From RPQJ01 sp963754125 (lineage in GTDB: Bacteria > Pseudomonadota > Gammaproteobacteria > Steroidobacterales > Steroidobacteraceae): 64,000 nt of DNA. Under the pieces are notes generated by a model. The model worked only from the letters and a program-made list of their open reading frames with translations, ran no database searches and had not been told where the DNA came from. The DNA is taken from assembly GCA_963754125.1 (NCBI GenBank), contig CAVWEX010000002.1:124001-188000 (forward strand), in the 5' to 3' direction. This document shows positions 35,172-43,347 of this stretch, piece by piece. Made by a program: the position numbers and the translations under genes. Each line of letters begins with the position of its first letter. Within the stretch, counting starts at the first letter, position 1.

Positions 35172-36067
35172 GCGTGCTCGCACTGCTGCTCGCCCTGGCG
35201 CTCGAGCGCGGCCTCACGCACCTGTTTCACCTGCGCGAGCCACGCTGGCTGGACAGCTACTTCGACCGGGTCGCCCGCGTCGTGGCAGGCAGTCCGCGCG
35301 GACTGGCGGCCATCGCGGCGGTGCTGGCGCTGGCGCTGCCGGTGCTGCCCGTCGCGGCCGCCGACCGCGCACTCGGCGCGCATCTGTTCGGCCTGCCGCA
35401 GCTGGCGCTGGCCGTGCTGGTGCTGCTGATGTCGTTCGGCCCGCGCGACCTGCGCGACGAGGTCGACGACTACGTGGACGCGCTCGGGCGAGGCGACCGC
35501 GAAGCCGCCGATCGCCTTGCTACGGAACTGCTGGAGGGCGATGCCGCCGGCCGCGGTTCGGGCCTGCGCGAGGCGGTCGAAGAGGCCATCTTCGTGCAGG
35601 CCAACAACCGGATCTTCGGCGTGATCTTCTGGTTCATGCTGCTGGGGCCCGCCGGCGCATGGCTGTTCCGGGTCAGCGACCTGATGCGACGCCGAGCCGC
35701 GTTCGAAGCCGCGCGGCGCGGCGGTGTATCGCGGCCGACCGGCGGCGCGCTGGCGCTGGTGCACGGCCTGCTCGCCTGGATCCCCGCCCGGCTCGCGGCG
35801 TTCAGCTACGCGCTGGCCGGCGGCTTCGAGGACGCGATCGGCAACTGGCGGATCGCAGTCGACCGTGCGTCCCGGGGGCTGCTCGACCGCACCGAGGACC
35901 TGCTGGCCCGCGTGGGCAAGGGGTCGCTGCAGCCGAGCCTTGCCGGTGTGACGTCCGAGGCGCTCGACGCCGCAACCGCGCACGGCGCATGGCGCATCGT
36001 CGCGCGATCCGCATGGATCTGGCTCGCGGTGATCGCGCTGCTGGTGCTTGCGGGCGAGGCCGCGTGA
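35168..36067 (+). CDS. ampE: AmpE-like integral membrane protein
   Basis: A 299-residue membrane protein of the AmpE/CobD-like family, starting at a GTG that overlaps ampD. Family features are LALALERGLTHLFHLREPRWLDSY, EAIFVQANNRIFGVIFWF and PAGAWLFRVSDLM. About four to five membrane helices. AmpE accompanies AmpD in beta-lactamase-sensing systems; its biochemical role is unclear. It overlaps the btuF start. Confidence 0.88.
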   Translation: MSVLALLLALALERGLTHLFHLREPRWLDSYFDRVARVVAGSPRGLAAIAAVLALALPVLPVAAADRALGAHLFGLPQLALAVLVLLMSFGPRDLRDEVDDYVDALGRGDREAADRLATELLEGDAAGRGSGLREAVEEAIFVQANNRIFGVIFWFMLLGPAGAWLFRVSDLMRRRAAFEAARRGGVSRPTGGALALVHGLLAWIPARLAAFSYALAGGFEDAIGNWRIAVDRASRGLLDRTEDLLARVGKGSLQPSLAGVTSEALDAATAHGAWRIVARSAWIWLAVIALLVLAGEAA

Positions 36068-36924
36068 GGTCGGCCGCGTCCCTCGCGCCGTGCCTGCTGA
36101 TCATGCTGCTCGGTTCCGCGGCGCCTGCGGGCGCCGCCGAGCGCCTGCGTATCGTGAGCCTCGCCCCGAGCCTGACCGAGATCACCTACGCGGCCGGCGC
36201 GGGAGCCTCACTCGTCGGCACCGTGGAGTACAGCGACTACCCGGCGGCGGCACGCCGGCTGCCGCGGGTCGGCGACGGCTGGCGGGTGGACGTCGAGCAG
36301 GTGCTGGCGTTGCGGCCGGACCTGGTGCTGGCATGGTCCTCCGGCACGCCCCAGGCGACGATCGAGCAACTCCAGTCCGTCGGGCTGCGCGTGGTTTCGG
36401 TGTCCACGTTCCGGCTGGCCGACGTGCCTGCAGCGCTTCGGCTCGTAGGTCGGCTGGCCAGTACGCAGTCGGTCGCGGAGATCGCGGCCGCGCGCTTCGA
36501 GGGCGACGTCCTGCGCCTGCGGGAGCGCCAGGCGGACGCGCGCGTGCTGACGGTGTTCATCCAGATCGACGACCAGCCGCTGTACACGGTCGGCGGCCGG
36601 CACGTGCTGAGCGAGGTGGTGGAGCTCTGCGGTGGACGCAACGTGTTCGCCGACCTGGCGCAGGTCGCGCCGCAGGTGGACGTCGAGGCCGTGCTCGCCC
36701 GGAACCCGCAGGTGATCCTCAGCACCGACGACACGGTCGCCGATCCGGCGGCACAGTGGCGGCGTTGGCCGCAGCTCGCGGCCGTGCGGGCCGGGGCCGT
36801 CTATGCGCTGCCCTCGGACCTCGTCGCGCGGGCGACGCCGCGGCTCGTGGAAGGCGTGGACGCGACCTGCGCGGCGTTCGATGACGCGCGCCGCCGGCTC
36901 GATCGGAGTAATGCGGCGCCCTGA
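36064..36924 (+). CDS. btuF: Cobalamin ABC transporter substrate-binding protein BtuF
   Basis: A 286-residue periplasmic binding protein with a signal peptide (SLAPCLLIMLLGSAAPAGAAE). It has RIVSLAPSLTEITYAAGAG at the start of the first lobe, then GTVEYSDYPAAARRLPRVGDGW and VLALRPDLVLAWSSG, typical of BtuF-type vitamin B12 binders. GTG start overlapping the ampE stop. The matching adenosyltransferase, receptor and ATPase are within 5 kb, which supports the B12 assignment over a siderophore one. Confidence 0.85.
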   Translation: MRSAASLAPCLLIMLLGSAAPAGAAERLRIVSLAPSLTEITYAAGAGASLVGTVEYSDYPAAARRLPRVGDGWRVDVEQVLALRPDLVLAWSSGTPQATIEQLQSVGLRVVSVSTFRLADVPAALRLVGRLASTQSVAEIAAARFEGDVLRLRERQADARVLTVFIQIDDQPLYTVGGRHVLSEVVELCGGRNVFADLAQVAPQVDVEAVLARNPQVILSTDDTVADPAAQWRRWPQLAAVRAGAVYALPSDLVARATPRLVEGVDATCAAFDDARRRLDRSNAAP

Positions 36925-36940
36925 CGGGCGCGGGACGGCC

Positions 36941-37492
36941 TCAGCGCGGCCGGTGGCGCCAGAGCACCTCGACGCCGTTCTCGTGTCGCGCGAGGACCCT
37001 CGCGACCACGAACAGCAGGTCCGACAGCCGGTTGAGGTACTGTGGGACTTCCGCCGCGACCTGTTCGACCCGGGCCAGCGCCCAGACGCGGCGCTCCGCG
37101 CGGCGCACCACCGTGCGGGCGACGTGGCAGGCGGCGGCGGCTGGGCCGCCGCCGGGCAGGATGAAGTCCTTGAGCGGTGGCAGGTCGGCATTGAAGCGGT
37201 CGAGCGCGTCTTCCAGCCGTTCGACGTCGGCCGGCACCATCACGCGGTGCCCGGGCATGCAGAGCTCGCCGCCGAGGTCGAATAGATCGTGCTGCACTTC
37301 CGTGAGGCACTCGGCGACGGGCGCGGGCAGGCCGGTCAGGGCGAGCACGACGCCCACCGCGCTGTTCGCCTCGTCGACCGTGCCGTAGGCCTCCACCCGC
37401 AGGTGTTCCTTGGGCACCCGCATGCCGTCGCCGAGGCCCGTGCTGCCGTCGTCGCCGGTGCGTGTGTAGATCCTGCTCAGTCGATGGCCCAT
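36941..37492 (-). CDS. Corrinoid adenosyltransferase, PduO type
   Basis: A 183-residue trimeric enzyme that transfers adenosyl from ATP to cob(I)alamin. The signature YTRTGDDGSTGLGDG binds ATP; VPKEHLRVEAYGTVDEANSAVG, QHDLFDLGGELCMPG, FILPGGGPAAAACHVARTVVRRAER and LNRLSDLLFVVAR complete the family pattern. Its start overlaps the btuB end by 16 bases, so both come from the riboswitch-controlled transcript. It supplies adenosylcobalamin, the cofactor of NrdJ. Confidence 0.94.
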   Translation of the reverse strand: MGHRLSRIYTRTGDDGSTGLGDGMRVPKEHLRVEAYGTVDEANSAVGVVLALTGLPAPVAECLTEVQHDLFDLGGELCMPGHRVMVPADVERLEDALDRFNADLPPLKDFILPGGGPAAAACHVARTVVRRAERRVWALARVEQVAAEVPQYLNRLSDLLFVVARVLARHENGVEVLWRHRPR

Positions 37493-39390
37493 GGCCGCTC
37501 CGGATGGCGAGGCTGCGACGCTGCCGAGTATGCGCCCGCTGCCGTGGGCGAGGGCGGGTCACGCCGCGCGACCGTCGCCGCACTCGCAACTCCTGGCGCA
37601 TAGCGCAACGCGACGTACACGCCGCGGTCCGGCGTGTTGAAGGTATGCGCGAGTTCGTACTGCTCGTCGAGCAGGTTCTCGATGCGGCCGACGAGTGCGA
37701 CGGCCGGCGTGAGCTGCCAGCGTGCGGTGAGGTTGGCGAGCACGTAAGCGTCGAGCGTCACGGGTCGGGGAAAGCCGAAGTCCTTGCGCTCGCCCGCGGC
37801 CAGCACGTCGAGGCCTAGATCGAGGCGGCCGAAGGCGCGCTGCACGGAGACGGTGAGGCTATCGCGCGCGCGGCGCAGCAGCACCTCGTCCGTGGTGAGG
37901 TTGCGCGGGTCCTGGTGGATCGCCTCGACCCGCGCGTGCCAAGGGGCCGCGTCGTACTCGTAGGTGGCCTCGATGCCCTCGATGCGGGCCTCCTCGACGT
38001 TGCGGTTCACGCCGTCGAACGGGTCGTAGGAAATCGTCACGAACTCGATGAGATCGTCGATGTCGTTGCGGAACGCGGCGAGCGACAGCGCATGCCGATC
38101 GTCCAGGCGATGTCGTACGCCGGCCTCGAGGCTGCGCGAGCGCTCGGGCTCGAGCGCCGGGTTGCCGCCGAAGCCGTAGCGGTCGGTGGCGTCGGGCGCG
38201 CGGAATCCCGTGCCCGCGAGCCCGTAGAGCTGCGTGGCGCCGCCGAGCTGGTAGCCGTACTCCACGTTCCAGGTGACCGCGTCGCCGGCGGTCTCGTGGT
38301 CGGTGTAGCCGAGCGCGAGCAGCGCGCGGTGTCGCCCGGCCTCGATGCGGTCCTGCGCGAACAGCGTCACGGTGTCGGTGTCGGCGCGCAGGGTGTCGCC
38401 GTAGGACTCGCTGCTCGCCTGCTCGCGCGCGAACATCGCGCCGGCACCGAGGGCATGCGCCGGAGACATCCGCCAGTCGAGCTGCGCGTCCGCGCTGTCG
38501 CGTACGGTGCGAAGGTAATCCGCCGACTGGTTCTGCCGGGTGCGGTCCTCGAGCCGCGAGGCGCCGACCTCAGCCCGGACCGCCTGGCCGACCGGCCAGG
38601 CGACCGACAGAGCGCTCGTCGAGTTCTCGAAATCCTGGTCCACCGGCGTGAGGAAGAAGTCCGAGTATTCCGACGTGCCCTCGGCGCGCCAGTGGCGCAG
38701 CGCGACCTCGGCCGCGCCTAAGTCGGCCCGCAGTTGCGCCGACGCGCTCAGGTTGTCGTAGCCGCGGTCGGTGTCGTCGAGGGTGCGGGTCGGGAAGCCC
38801 GCGCTGTCGAGCCAGGAGACGCCGAGGTCGAACTCGACTCTCTCGGTGGCGAGTCCGCCGTTCAGGCTTGCCTGCCGCGTGTCGTAGGCACCGTAGCCCA
38901 CCTCCGCCGCCCAGCCGTCGCGCGCGCCGCGGCGCGTGATGACGTTGATCACGCCGCCGATCGCGTCGGTGCCGTAGAGCGCGGAGCGCGGACCCTTCAC
39001 GATCTCGATGCGCTCCACCATCGAGGGCGGGATGTTCTGCAGCGCCGCGAGACCGATGGTGCCCGGGTTGATGCGCACGCCGTCCACCAGCACGAGCGTG
39101 TGGTTGCTCTCCGCGCCGCGAATGAAGACGGCGGTGGTCTGGCCGGGACCGCCGTTGCGGCTGACATCGAGGCCGGCGTGGAAGCGCAGCAGCTCGGTCA
39201 CGTCGCCGGCGGCGCTGCGCTCGATCGCATCGCGGTCGATGACGATCACGGACGCGAGCACTTCCTCGATCGGGGTCGGGACGCGGGTGGCCGTGACCAC
39301 CACGTGGTTCCTGGGGGTCGGCGTGACATCCGCCACGCCCGCGGCCGGCACGCAGGCAGCACAGGATAAAATCGCGATCAAACGCCGCAT
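37477..39390 (-). CDS. btuB: TonB-dependent vitamin B12 outer-membrane receptor BtuB
   Basis: A 637-residue TonB-dependent receptor. Signal peptide (RRLIAILSCAACVPAAGVAD), a TonB-box-like NHVVVTATRVPTPIEEV, plug domain (SVIVIDRDAIERSAAGDVTELL, VDGVRINPG, VERIEIVKGPRSALYGTDAIGGVINVIT), then a 22-strand barrel whose last strands end RGVYVALRYAP followed by an unusual tail of about 35 polar residues. The tail results from extension into the downstream gene. The cobalamin riboswitch upstream fixes the substrate. Start at ATG 39390. Confidence 0.92.
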   Translation of the reverse strand: MRRLIAILSCAACVPAAGVADVTPTPRNHVVVTATRVPTPIEEVLASVIVIDRDAIERSAAGDVTELLRFHAGLDVSRNGGPGQTTAVFIRGAESNHTLVLVDGVRINPGTIGLAALQNIPPSMVERIEIVKGPRSALYGTDAIGGVINVITRRGARDGWAAEVGYGAYDTRQASLNGGLATERVEFDLGVSWLDSAGFPTRTLDDTDRGYDNLSASAQLRADLGAAEVALRHWRAEGTSEYSDFFLTPVDQDFENSTSALSVAWPVGQAVRAEVGASRLEDRTRQNQSADYLRTVRDSADAQLDWRMSPAHALGAGAMFAREQASSESYGDTLRADTDTVTLFAQDRIEAGRHRALLALGYTDHETAGDAVTWNVEYGYQLGGATQLYGLAGTGFRAPDATDRYGFGGNPALEPERSRSLEAGVRHRLDDRHALSLAAFRNDIDDLIEFVTISYDPFDGVNRNVEEARIEGIEATYEYDAAPWHARVEAIHQDPRNLTTDEVLLRRARDSLTVSVQRAFGRLDLGLDVLAAGERKDFGFPRPVTLDAYVLANLTARWQLTPAVALVGRIENLLDEQYELAHTFNTPDRGVYVALRYAPGVASAATVARRDPPSPTAAGAYSAASQPRHPERPWAID

Positions 39391-39401
39391 TGATGCAGAC
39401 C

Positions 39402-39464
39402 CCGTGCGCCCCCACCGGCGCATGTTTGTATCGAGTCTCGGTTGGGGGCGGCGGGGGCGCACGG
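39402..39464 (-). promoter_or_regulatory. btuB translation-control hairpin
   Basis: CCGTGCGCCCCC (39402-39413) is an exact complement of 39453-39464, giving a 12-bp stem with a 39-base loop in the btuB leader. The stem ends 11 bases before the ATG and buries the only G-rich ribosome-binding candidate (GGGG, 39400-39403). It is placed between the B12 aptamer and the start codon, as an expression platform would be. Confidence 0.6.
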
Positions 39465-39504
39465 CGCGCGGAACCCGGCCGCTCGCCCTCCGCGAGGCTG
39501 GTCT

Positions 39505-39700
39505 CGTCCGACAGGCCGGTCTCCGGGCTCTCGAGTGGACCTCCTGAGGTCCCGCCCGCATCCCCTTCCCGCGACGTTCGCGCAGTGGGCGCCGGAGATC
39601 ATCCGGCCGATGCAGGCTCGACTCGACTACCGTTGCGGGGGCAGCGCCGGAGTTCGACCGGCTTCCCGTTCTCCCGCGCATCGCGCGGCATCACCTGACG
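39505..39700 (-). promoter_or_regulatory. Cobalamin riboswitch
   Basis: Read on minus, the leader contains the AdoCbl-aptamer core: GGTG, GGGAA-N3-GGT-N2-AA-N2-CC, GCTGCCCCCGCAACGGTA, the B12 box GCCCACTGCGCGAA, GGGAAGG, and the terminal AGCCCGGAGACCGGCC (39514-39529). All conserved blocks are in the right order. It sits 115 bases upstream of btuB on the same strand. Ends are approximate. Confidence 0.93.
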
Positions 39701-39772
39701 GTGCGCGCACGGTAGGCAACGGGGGCGGAGGTGTCAAGGATGGGCCGTCGGCGGTAGTCTGTCGGACGCGAC

Positions 39773-40537
39773 ATGCACTCGCCTTACCTCGCCACCGCAC
39801 TCGAGGCCGCACGCGCCGCGGCCGAGGTCGTGCGCCGCTATTACCGCTCGAACCTCGCGGTCACGATCAAGGCCGACAAGTCGCCCGTGACCGAGGCCGA
39901 CGTCGAGACCGAGAAGACCATCCGCGGCATCATCGCCGCGCGCTTCCCGGACCACGGCTTCTATGGCGAGGAGACGGGCTCCAGCGCACTCGATGCCGAG
40001 TACCTCTGGCTCGTCGACCCGATCGACGGCACCAAGGCGTTCGTGCGCGAGTACCCGATGTTCTCGACCCAGATCGCGCTGATGCACCGGGGCCGGCTCG
40101 TGGTCGGCGTGTCCTCGGCACCGGAGTACGGCGAGCTTGCCTACGGGGAGGCGGGCGTCGGCGCGTGGCTCGGCGAGCGCGCGATCCGGGTGAGCGAGGT
40201 GGACTCGATCGAGGCGGCAGCACTCTCGAGCGGAAATCTCAAGACGCTTGCCACGGGTCCGCGCTGGCCGGCCTTCGGTCGTCTCGTCGGGCGGCTGAAC
40301 CGAATCCGCGGTTACGGCGATTTCCTGCACTACCACCTGCTCGCCTCCGGGCGCATCGACGCGGTCGTGGAGTCGGACGTGAACATCCTCGACGTCGCCG
40401 CGTGTGCGGTCATCGTCGAGGCGGCCGGAGGCCGTTTCACGGACCTCGAGGGTCAGCCGCTCACGCTTGCGAGCAACTCGGTGCTCGCCACCAACGGCCG
40501 GCTGCACGGACCGGTGCTCGAAGCCATCCACGAGTGA
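39773..40537 (+). CDS. Inositol monophosphatase-family phosphatase (HisN-like)
   Basis: A 254-residue Mg-dependent phosphatase. Metal-binding motifs: GEETG, LVDPIDGTKAFVREYP (DPIDGT) and ESDVNILDVAACAVIVEAAGG. The RGYGDFLHYHLLASGRIDAVVE segment resembles HisN-type histidinol-phosphate phosphatases, but CysQ-like nucleotide phosphatases share much of this, so the substrate is not certain. Divergent from btuB; its start lies 73 bases beyond the riboswitch 5' end. Confidence 0.82.
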   Translation: MHSPYLATALEAARAAAEVVRRYYRSNLAVTIKADKSPVTEADVETEKTIRGIIAARFPDHGFYGEETGSSALDAEYLWLVDPIDGTKAFVREYPMFSTQIALMHRGRLVVGVSSAPEYGELAYGEAGVGAWLGERAIRVSEVDSIEAAALSSGNLKTLATGPRWPAFGRLVGRLNRIRGYGDFLHYHLLASGRIDAVVESDVNILDVAACAVIVEAAGGRFTDLEGQPLTLASNSVLATNGRLHGPVLEAIHE

Positions 40538-40608
40538 ACGGGCGCGACATGGGCCCGAAGCAGGTCATCACGGTGTTCGGTGCGACGGGCGGCGAGGGAG
40601 GCGGTGGG

Positions 40609-41001
40609 ATGGCCTGCATCGAGCACCTGGCGGTCTGGACCCGGGACATCGGGCGACTGACGGACTTCTACGTGCGTTTCTTCGGGGCGCGGCCCGGCGC
40701 ACCGTATCGCAACCCGGACCGCGCGTTCGAATCGAGATTCCTGGAGTTCGACGGCGGGGCCCGTCTCGAAATCATGTGCACGGGGCAGCTCGAGCTCGCG
40801 GAGGCGACGCCCGGAGCGCAGCGCCTGGGCCTGACGCACCTCGCGATTTCGGTCGGGTCCGAGGCGCAGGTGGACGTGCTCACGCGCGAGATCGCGGCGG
40901 CCGGGCACCCGGTGCTCGATGGTCCGCGGCGCACGGGCGACGGTTACTACGAAAGCGTGGTGCTCGATCCGGATGGAAACCGCATCGAGATCACCGCCTA
41001 G
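40609..41001 (+). CDS. VOC/glyoxalase-family protein
   Basis: A 130-residue glyoxalase-like protein beginning MACIEHLAVWTRDIGRLTDFYVRFFGARPG. It ends with the metal-site Glu region YYESVVLDPDGNRIEITA. The start at 40609 is supported by GGAGG eight to nine bases upstream and by family length. The frame is open to ATG 40549; those 20 extra residues (GPKQVITVFGATGGEGGGG) resemble the start of an NmrA-type NAD(P)-binding protein, not VOC. The likely metal ligands are His, Glu, His and Glu of the paired motifs. Substrate unknown. Confidence 0.82.
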   Translation: MACIEHLAVWTRDIGRLTDFYVRFFGARPGAPYRNPDRAFESRFLEFDGGARLEIMCTGQLELAEATPGAQRLGLTHLAISVGSEAQVDVLTREIAAAGHPVLDGPRRTGDGYYESVVLDPDGNRIEITA

Positions 41002-41780
41002 GCGGGCACGAAGGTGCGGCCCTCGCTCCAGCGCAGTTCCCTGACTGCGATTCCGTAGAGCCCGCCGACCGAATCCTCGTCGAGCACCTGCCGGGCCGGT
41101 CCGAACGACCAGCGGCCGTCGCCGTAGAGCAGCAGCGCCTCGTCGGCGAAGCGTGCCGCGAGCCCCGCGTCGTGCAGACTCATCGCCACGCTGCGCCCGG
41201 CGTCGGCCAGCGCCCGGAAGCGCCTCAGCACGCCAAGCTGGTGCTGGGGGTCGAGCTGCTGGATTGGCTCGTCGAGCAGGAACACCTGCGGGTCCTGGGC
41301 CAGCACCGTCGCGATGGCAAGGCGTCGGCGCTCGCCGCCCGACAGCGTCGTCACGTCACGCGCCTCGAGGCCCGCAAGGTCCATCGCGGCCAGGCACTCG
41401 AGCGCGACGGCGCGGTCCGCCTCGCCTTCCCACTGCCAGAAGTCGAGGTGCGGGTGACGACCGACCAGCGTGGCCTGCAGCGCCGTGCCCGGAAACGGGT
41501 CCTCGCTCGCCTGCGCCAGGAGTCCGATGCGTCGTGCGAGCTCGCGGCGCGGCCAGTCGGCGAGCCGCATGCCGCCGAGCCTGACGTCCCCCGTCGCGGG
41601 CAGCGCAAGGCCGGCCAGCACGTGCAGCAACGAGCTCTTGCCGGCGCCGTTGCGCCCGAGCACGGCGACCATCGTGCCCGGCCGGATTGCAGCGTCGAGA
41701 CCGCGCAGCAGTTCGCGCCCCGGCACGCGCACGCCGAGGTCGCGGCATTCGAGAGGCCCGGCGACCTCCGCCGGACTCAT
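40998..41780 (-). CDS. btuD: Cobalamin/iron-chelate ABC transporter ATPase (BtuD-like)
   Basis: A 260-residue FecE/BtuD-type ATPase. Walker A GRNGAGKSS, Q-loop LLAQASEDPFPGT, signature LSGGERRRLAIA, Walker B VFLLDEP and switch His in MSLHDAGLAA. It follows a metallopeptidase gene with ATGA overlap. BtuC lies 6.4 kb away on the same strand and BtuF 4 kb away on the other, so I infer these three form one cobalamin importer. A ferric-siderophore role cannot be excluded. Its stop overlaps the VOC stop. Confidence 0.82.
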   Translation of the reverse strand: MSPAEVAGPLECRDLGVRVPGRELLRGLDAAIRPGTMVAVLGRNGAGKSSLLHVLAGLALPATGDVRLGGMRLADWPRRELARRIGLLAQASEDPFPGTALQATLVGRHPHLDFWQWEGEADRAVALECLAAMDLAGLEARDVTTLSGGERRRLAIATVLAQDPQVFLLDEPIQQLDPQHQLGVLRRFRALADAGRSVAMSLHDAGLAARFADEALLLYGDGRWSFGPARQVLDEDSVGGLYGIAVRELRWSEGRTFVPA

Positions 41781-42562
41781 CGCCGCCACCCGATTTCCCG
41801 CGCCGTCGCCGGCCCGACGAGCATCGACTCGAGCGATTCGGGAATGACCGCGGCACTGGCGCCCGTGGCGATGCGACCGGCCATGATCTCGCCGTAGCGC
41901 TGCGGGTAGCGCGGCGACTGGTCCGGGTCGCCGAGCCCCTGCGGGGCGAGCGGCTGTCCGGTGGCGCGGTCGTACTTGTCGGTGGCGCCCAGCGTGTGCA
42001 GCAGCTCGTGCGCGATCACGACCTGGTTGCTGCCGTGCGCGCCGTCGTCCGCATACAGCTGAGCGATCGCAACCAGTCCCTTGCTGAGCCCCAGGGAATC
42101 GGGCGCGGCCGTCGCGCCGTCGGCGGGGTGGTAGAGCGCGAACACCTGCACGTCCGGCGTCGGCAGCGGGTCGTCCATCGAGACGCGCCAGGCCCAGTAG
42201 CGGAACCGCAGGCTCCACGCCGCCACGCCCAGGATGCCGGCGCCGTCGGCCGGGAGCGGTGGCCGCGCCGTGGCCGCGTGCGACACGCGGACCCGCACCG
42301 GCTCGTCGAGCGCGAGCCCGTGCTCGCGGGCCTCGGACGCGAAGAATTCGGCGAGATCCTCGAAATCCTCGCGCGCGAGCGCCGCGACGTGGCTGCGAAC
42401 CGCGGCCTCCGCACCCGCCGCGATCGGGTACACGGTCACGCGCAGCGGCGCGTCCCAGTCGGTGCTGCGGCGGCGGTCGAGCCAGGCTCCGAGGGCGACG
42501 AACGCGAGTACCGCAAGCAGCAGCGTGATGCGGATCGTGCCAAAGAACGTGCGCCCAGCCAT
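41777..42562 (-). CDS. Putative zinc metallopeptidase, membrane-anchored
   Basis: A 261-residue protein with one N-terminal membrane helix (FGTIRITLLLAVLAFVALGAW) and a periplasmic domain containing HELLHTLGATDKYD, an HExxH zinc site with a downstream Asp. Other segments (PLRVTVYPIAAG, QVFALYHPADG, LGLSKGLVAIAQLYAD) show no match I recognise. It precedes btuD with ATGA overlap, so the two are translationally coupled. The link to cobalamin import is unexplained. I chose the ATG at 42562 because the hydrophobic segment begins there. Confidence 0.7.
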   Translation of the reverse strand: MAGRTFFGTIRITLLLAVLAFVALGAWLDRRRSTDWDAPLRVTVYPIAAGAEAAVRSHVAALAREDFEDLAEFFASEAREHGLALDEPVRVRVSHAATARPPLPADGAGILGVAAWSLRFRYWAWRVSMDDPLPTPDVQVFALYHPADGATAAPDSLGLSKGLVAIAQLYADDGAHGSNQVVIAHELLHTLGATDKYDRATGQPLAPQGLGDPDQSPRYPQRYGEIMAGRIATGASAAVIPESLESMLVGPATAREIGWRR

Positions 42563-42575
42563 GCGCTCCACGCGC

Positions 42576-43217
42576 TCACGGAAAGAGGCGCGTCGCGGCC
42601 CAGGCGCCCGGCGCGAACGCGTCGCCCGCGGGCTCGAGCGCGCGCGTCCAGCGCGCCCGGTCGTGGACGCGGAACGGCCCCTCGATCCACAGCTCGACGG
42701 TCTCGGGCCACAGCCGGTAGCCGCCCCAGTGCGGCGGTCGCGGCACGTGCGTGCCGAAACGTGCGGCCTCGTGGGCGACACGCTTCAGCAGGGTCTTGCG
42801 CGAGTCGAGCGGCAGGCTCTGCAGGCTGGCCCATGCGCCGATGCGGCTGTCGAGCGCGCGGCTCGCGAAGTACTCGTCGCTCTCGTCATCCGGAGAGAGC
42901 ACGACGCGGCCCTCGAGCCGCACCTGTCGTCCGAAGGCGTCCCAGTGGAACACGGCGGCGGCACGTGGGTTCGCGCCAAGCTCGCCGCCCTTGCGGCTGT
43001 CGTAGTTGGTGAAGAACACCGCATAGCCCGGGTTCGGCACCAGCTTCTTGCAGAGCACGATGCGGACCGAGGGACGACCGTCGGTCGTCGTGGTCGCAAG
43101 CGCCATGGAATCGGGGTTGGGCTGCGCCTTGGCCGCGCGCGCGCCCTCGTACCACTGCGCGAACAGCGGCATCGGATCGTCTGGAAGCGTGCCGGGCAGG
43201 AAACCTTTGCTGAGCAT
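42576..43217 (-). CDS. pdxH: Pyridoxamine 5'-phosphate oxidase
   Basis: A 213-residue FMN enzyme making pyridoxal phosphate. Motifs: DSMALATTTTDGRPSVRIVLCK, GYAVFFTNYDSRKGGEL, AAVFHWDAFGRQVRLEGRV, SRIGAWASLQS and the C-terminal VELWIEGPFRVHDRARWTR with final ATRLFP. Start at ATG 43217. Divergent from tyrA. 13 bases upstream of the metallopeptidase gene, possibly co-transcribed. Confidence 0.95.
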   Translation of the reverse strand: MLSKGFLPGTLPDDPMPLFAQWYEGARAAKAQPNPDSMALATTTTDGRPSVRIVLCKKLVPNPGYAVFFTNYDSRKGGELGANPRAAAVFHWDAFGRQVRLEGRVVLSPDDESDEYFASRALDSRIGAWASLQSLPLDSRKTLLKRVAHEAARFGTHVPRPPHWGGYRLWPETVELWIEGPFRVHDRARWTRALEPAGDAFAPGAWAATRLFP

Positions 43218-43347
43218 CGCTCTGCCTGTGGGTCGGGCGGGGACTTGAGGATTATGCCGGACCACGGCGCGCGACAGGCTGTGGCCGTGCTTGCGGCCCG
43301 TACCCCGGGCCGGTAGAAAGACGGTCCCCGAGGCCGGCCGGACCCCG

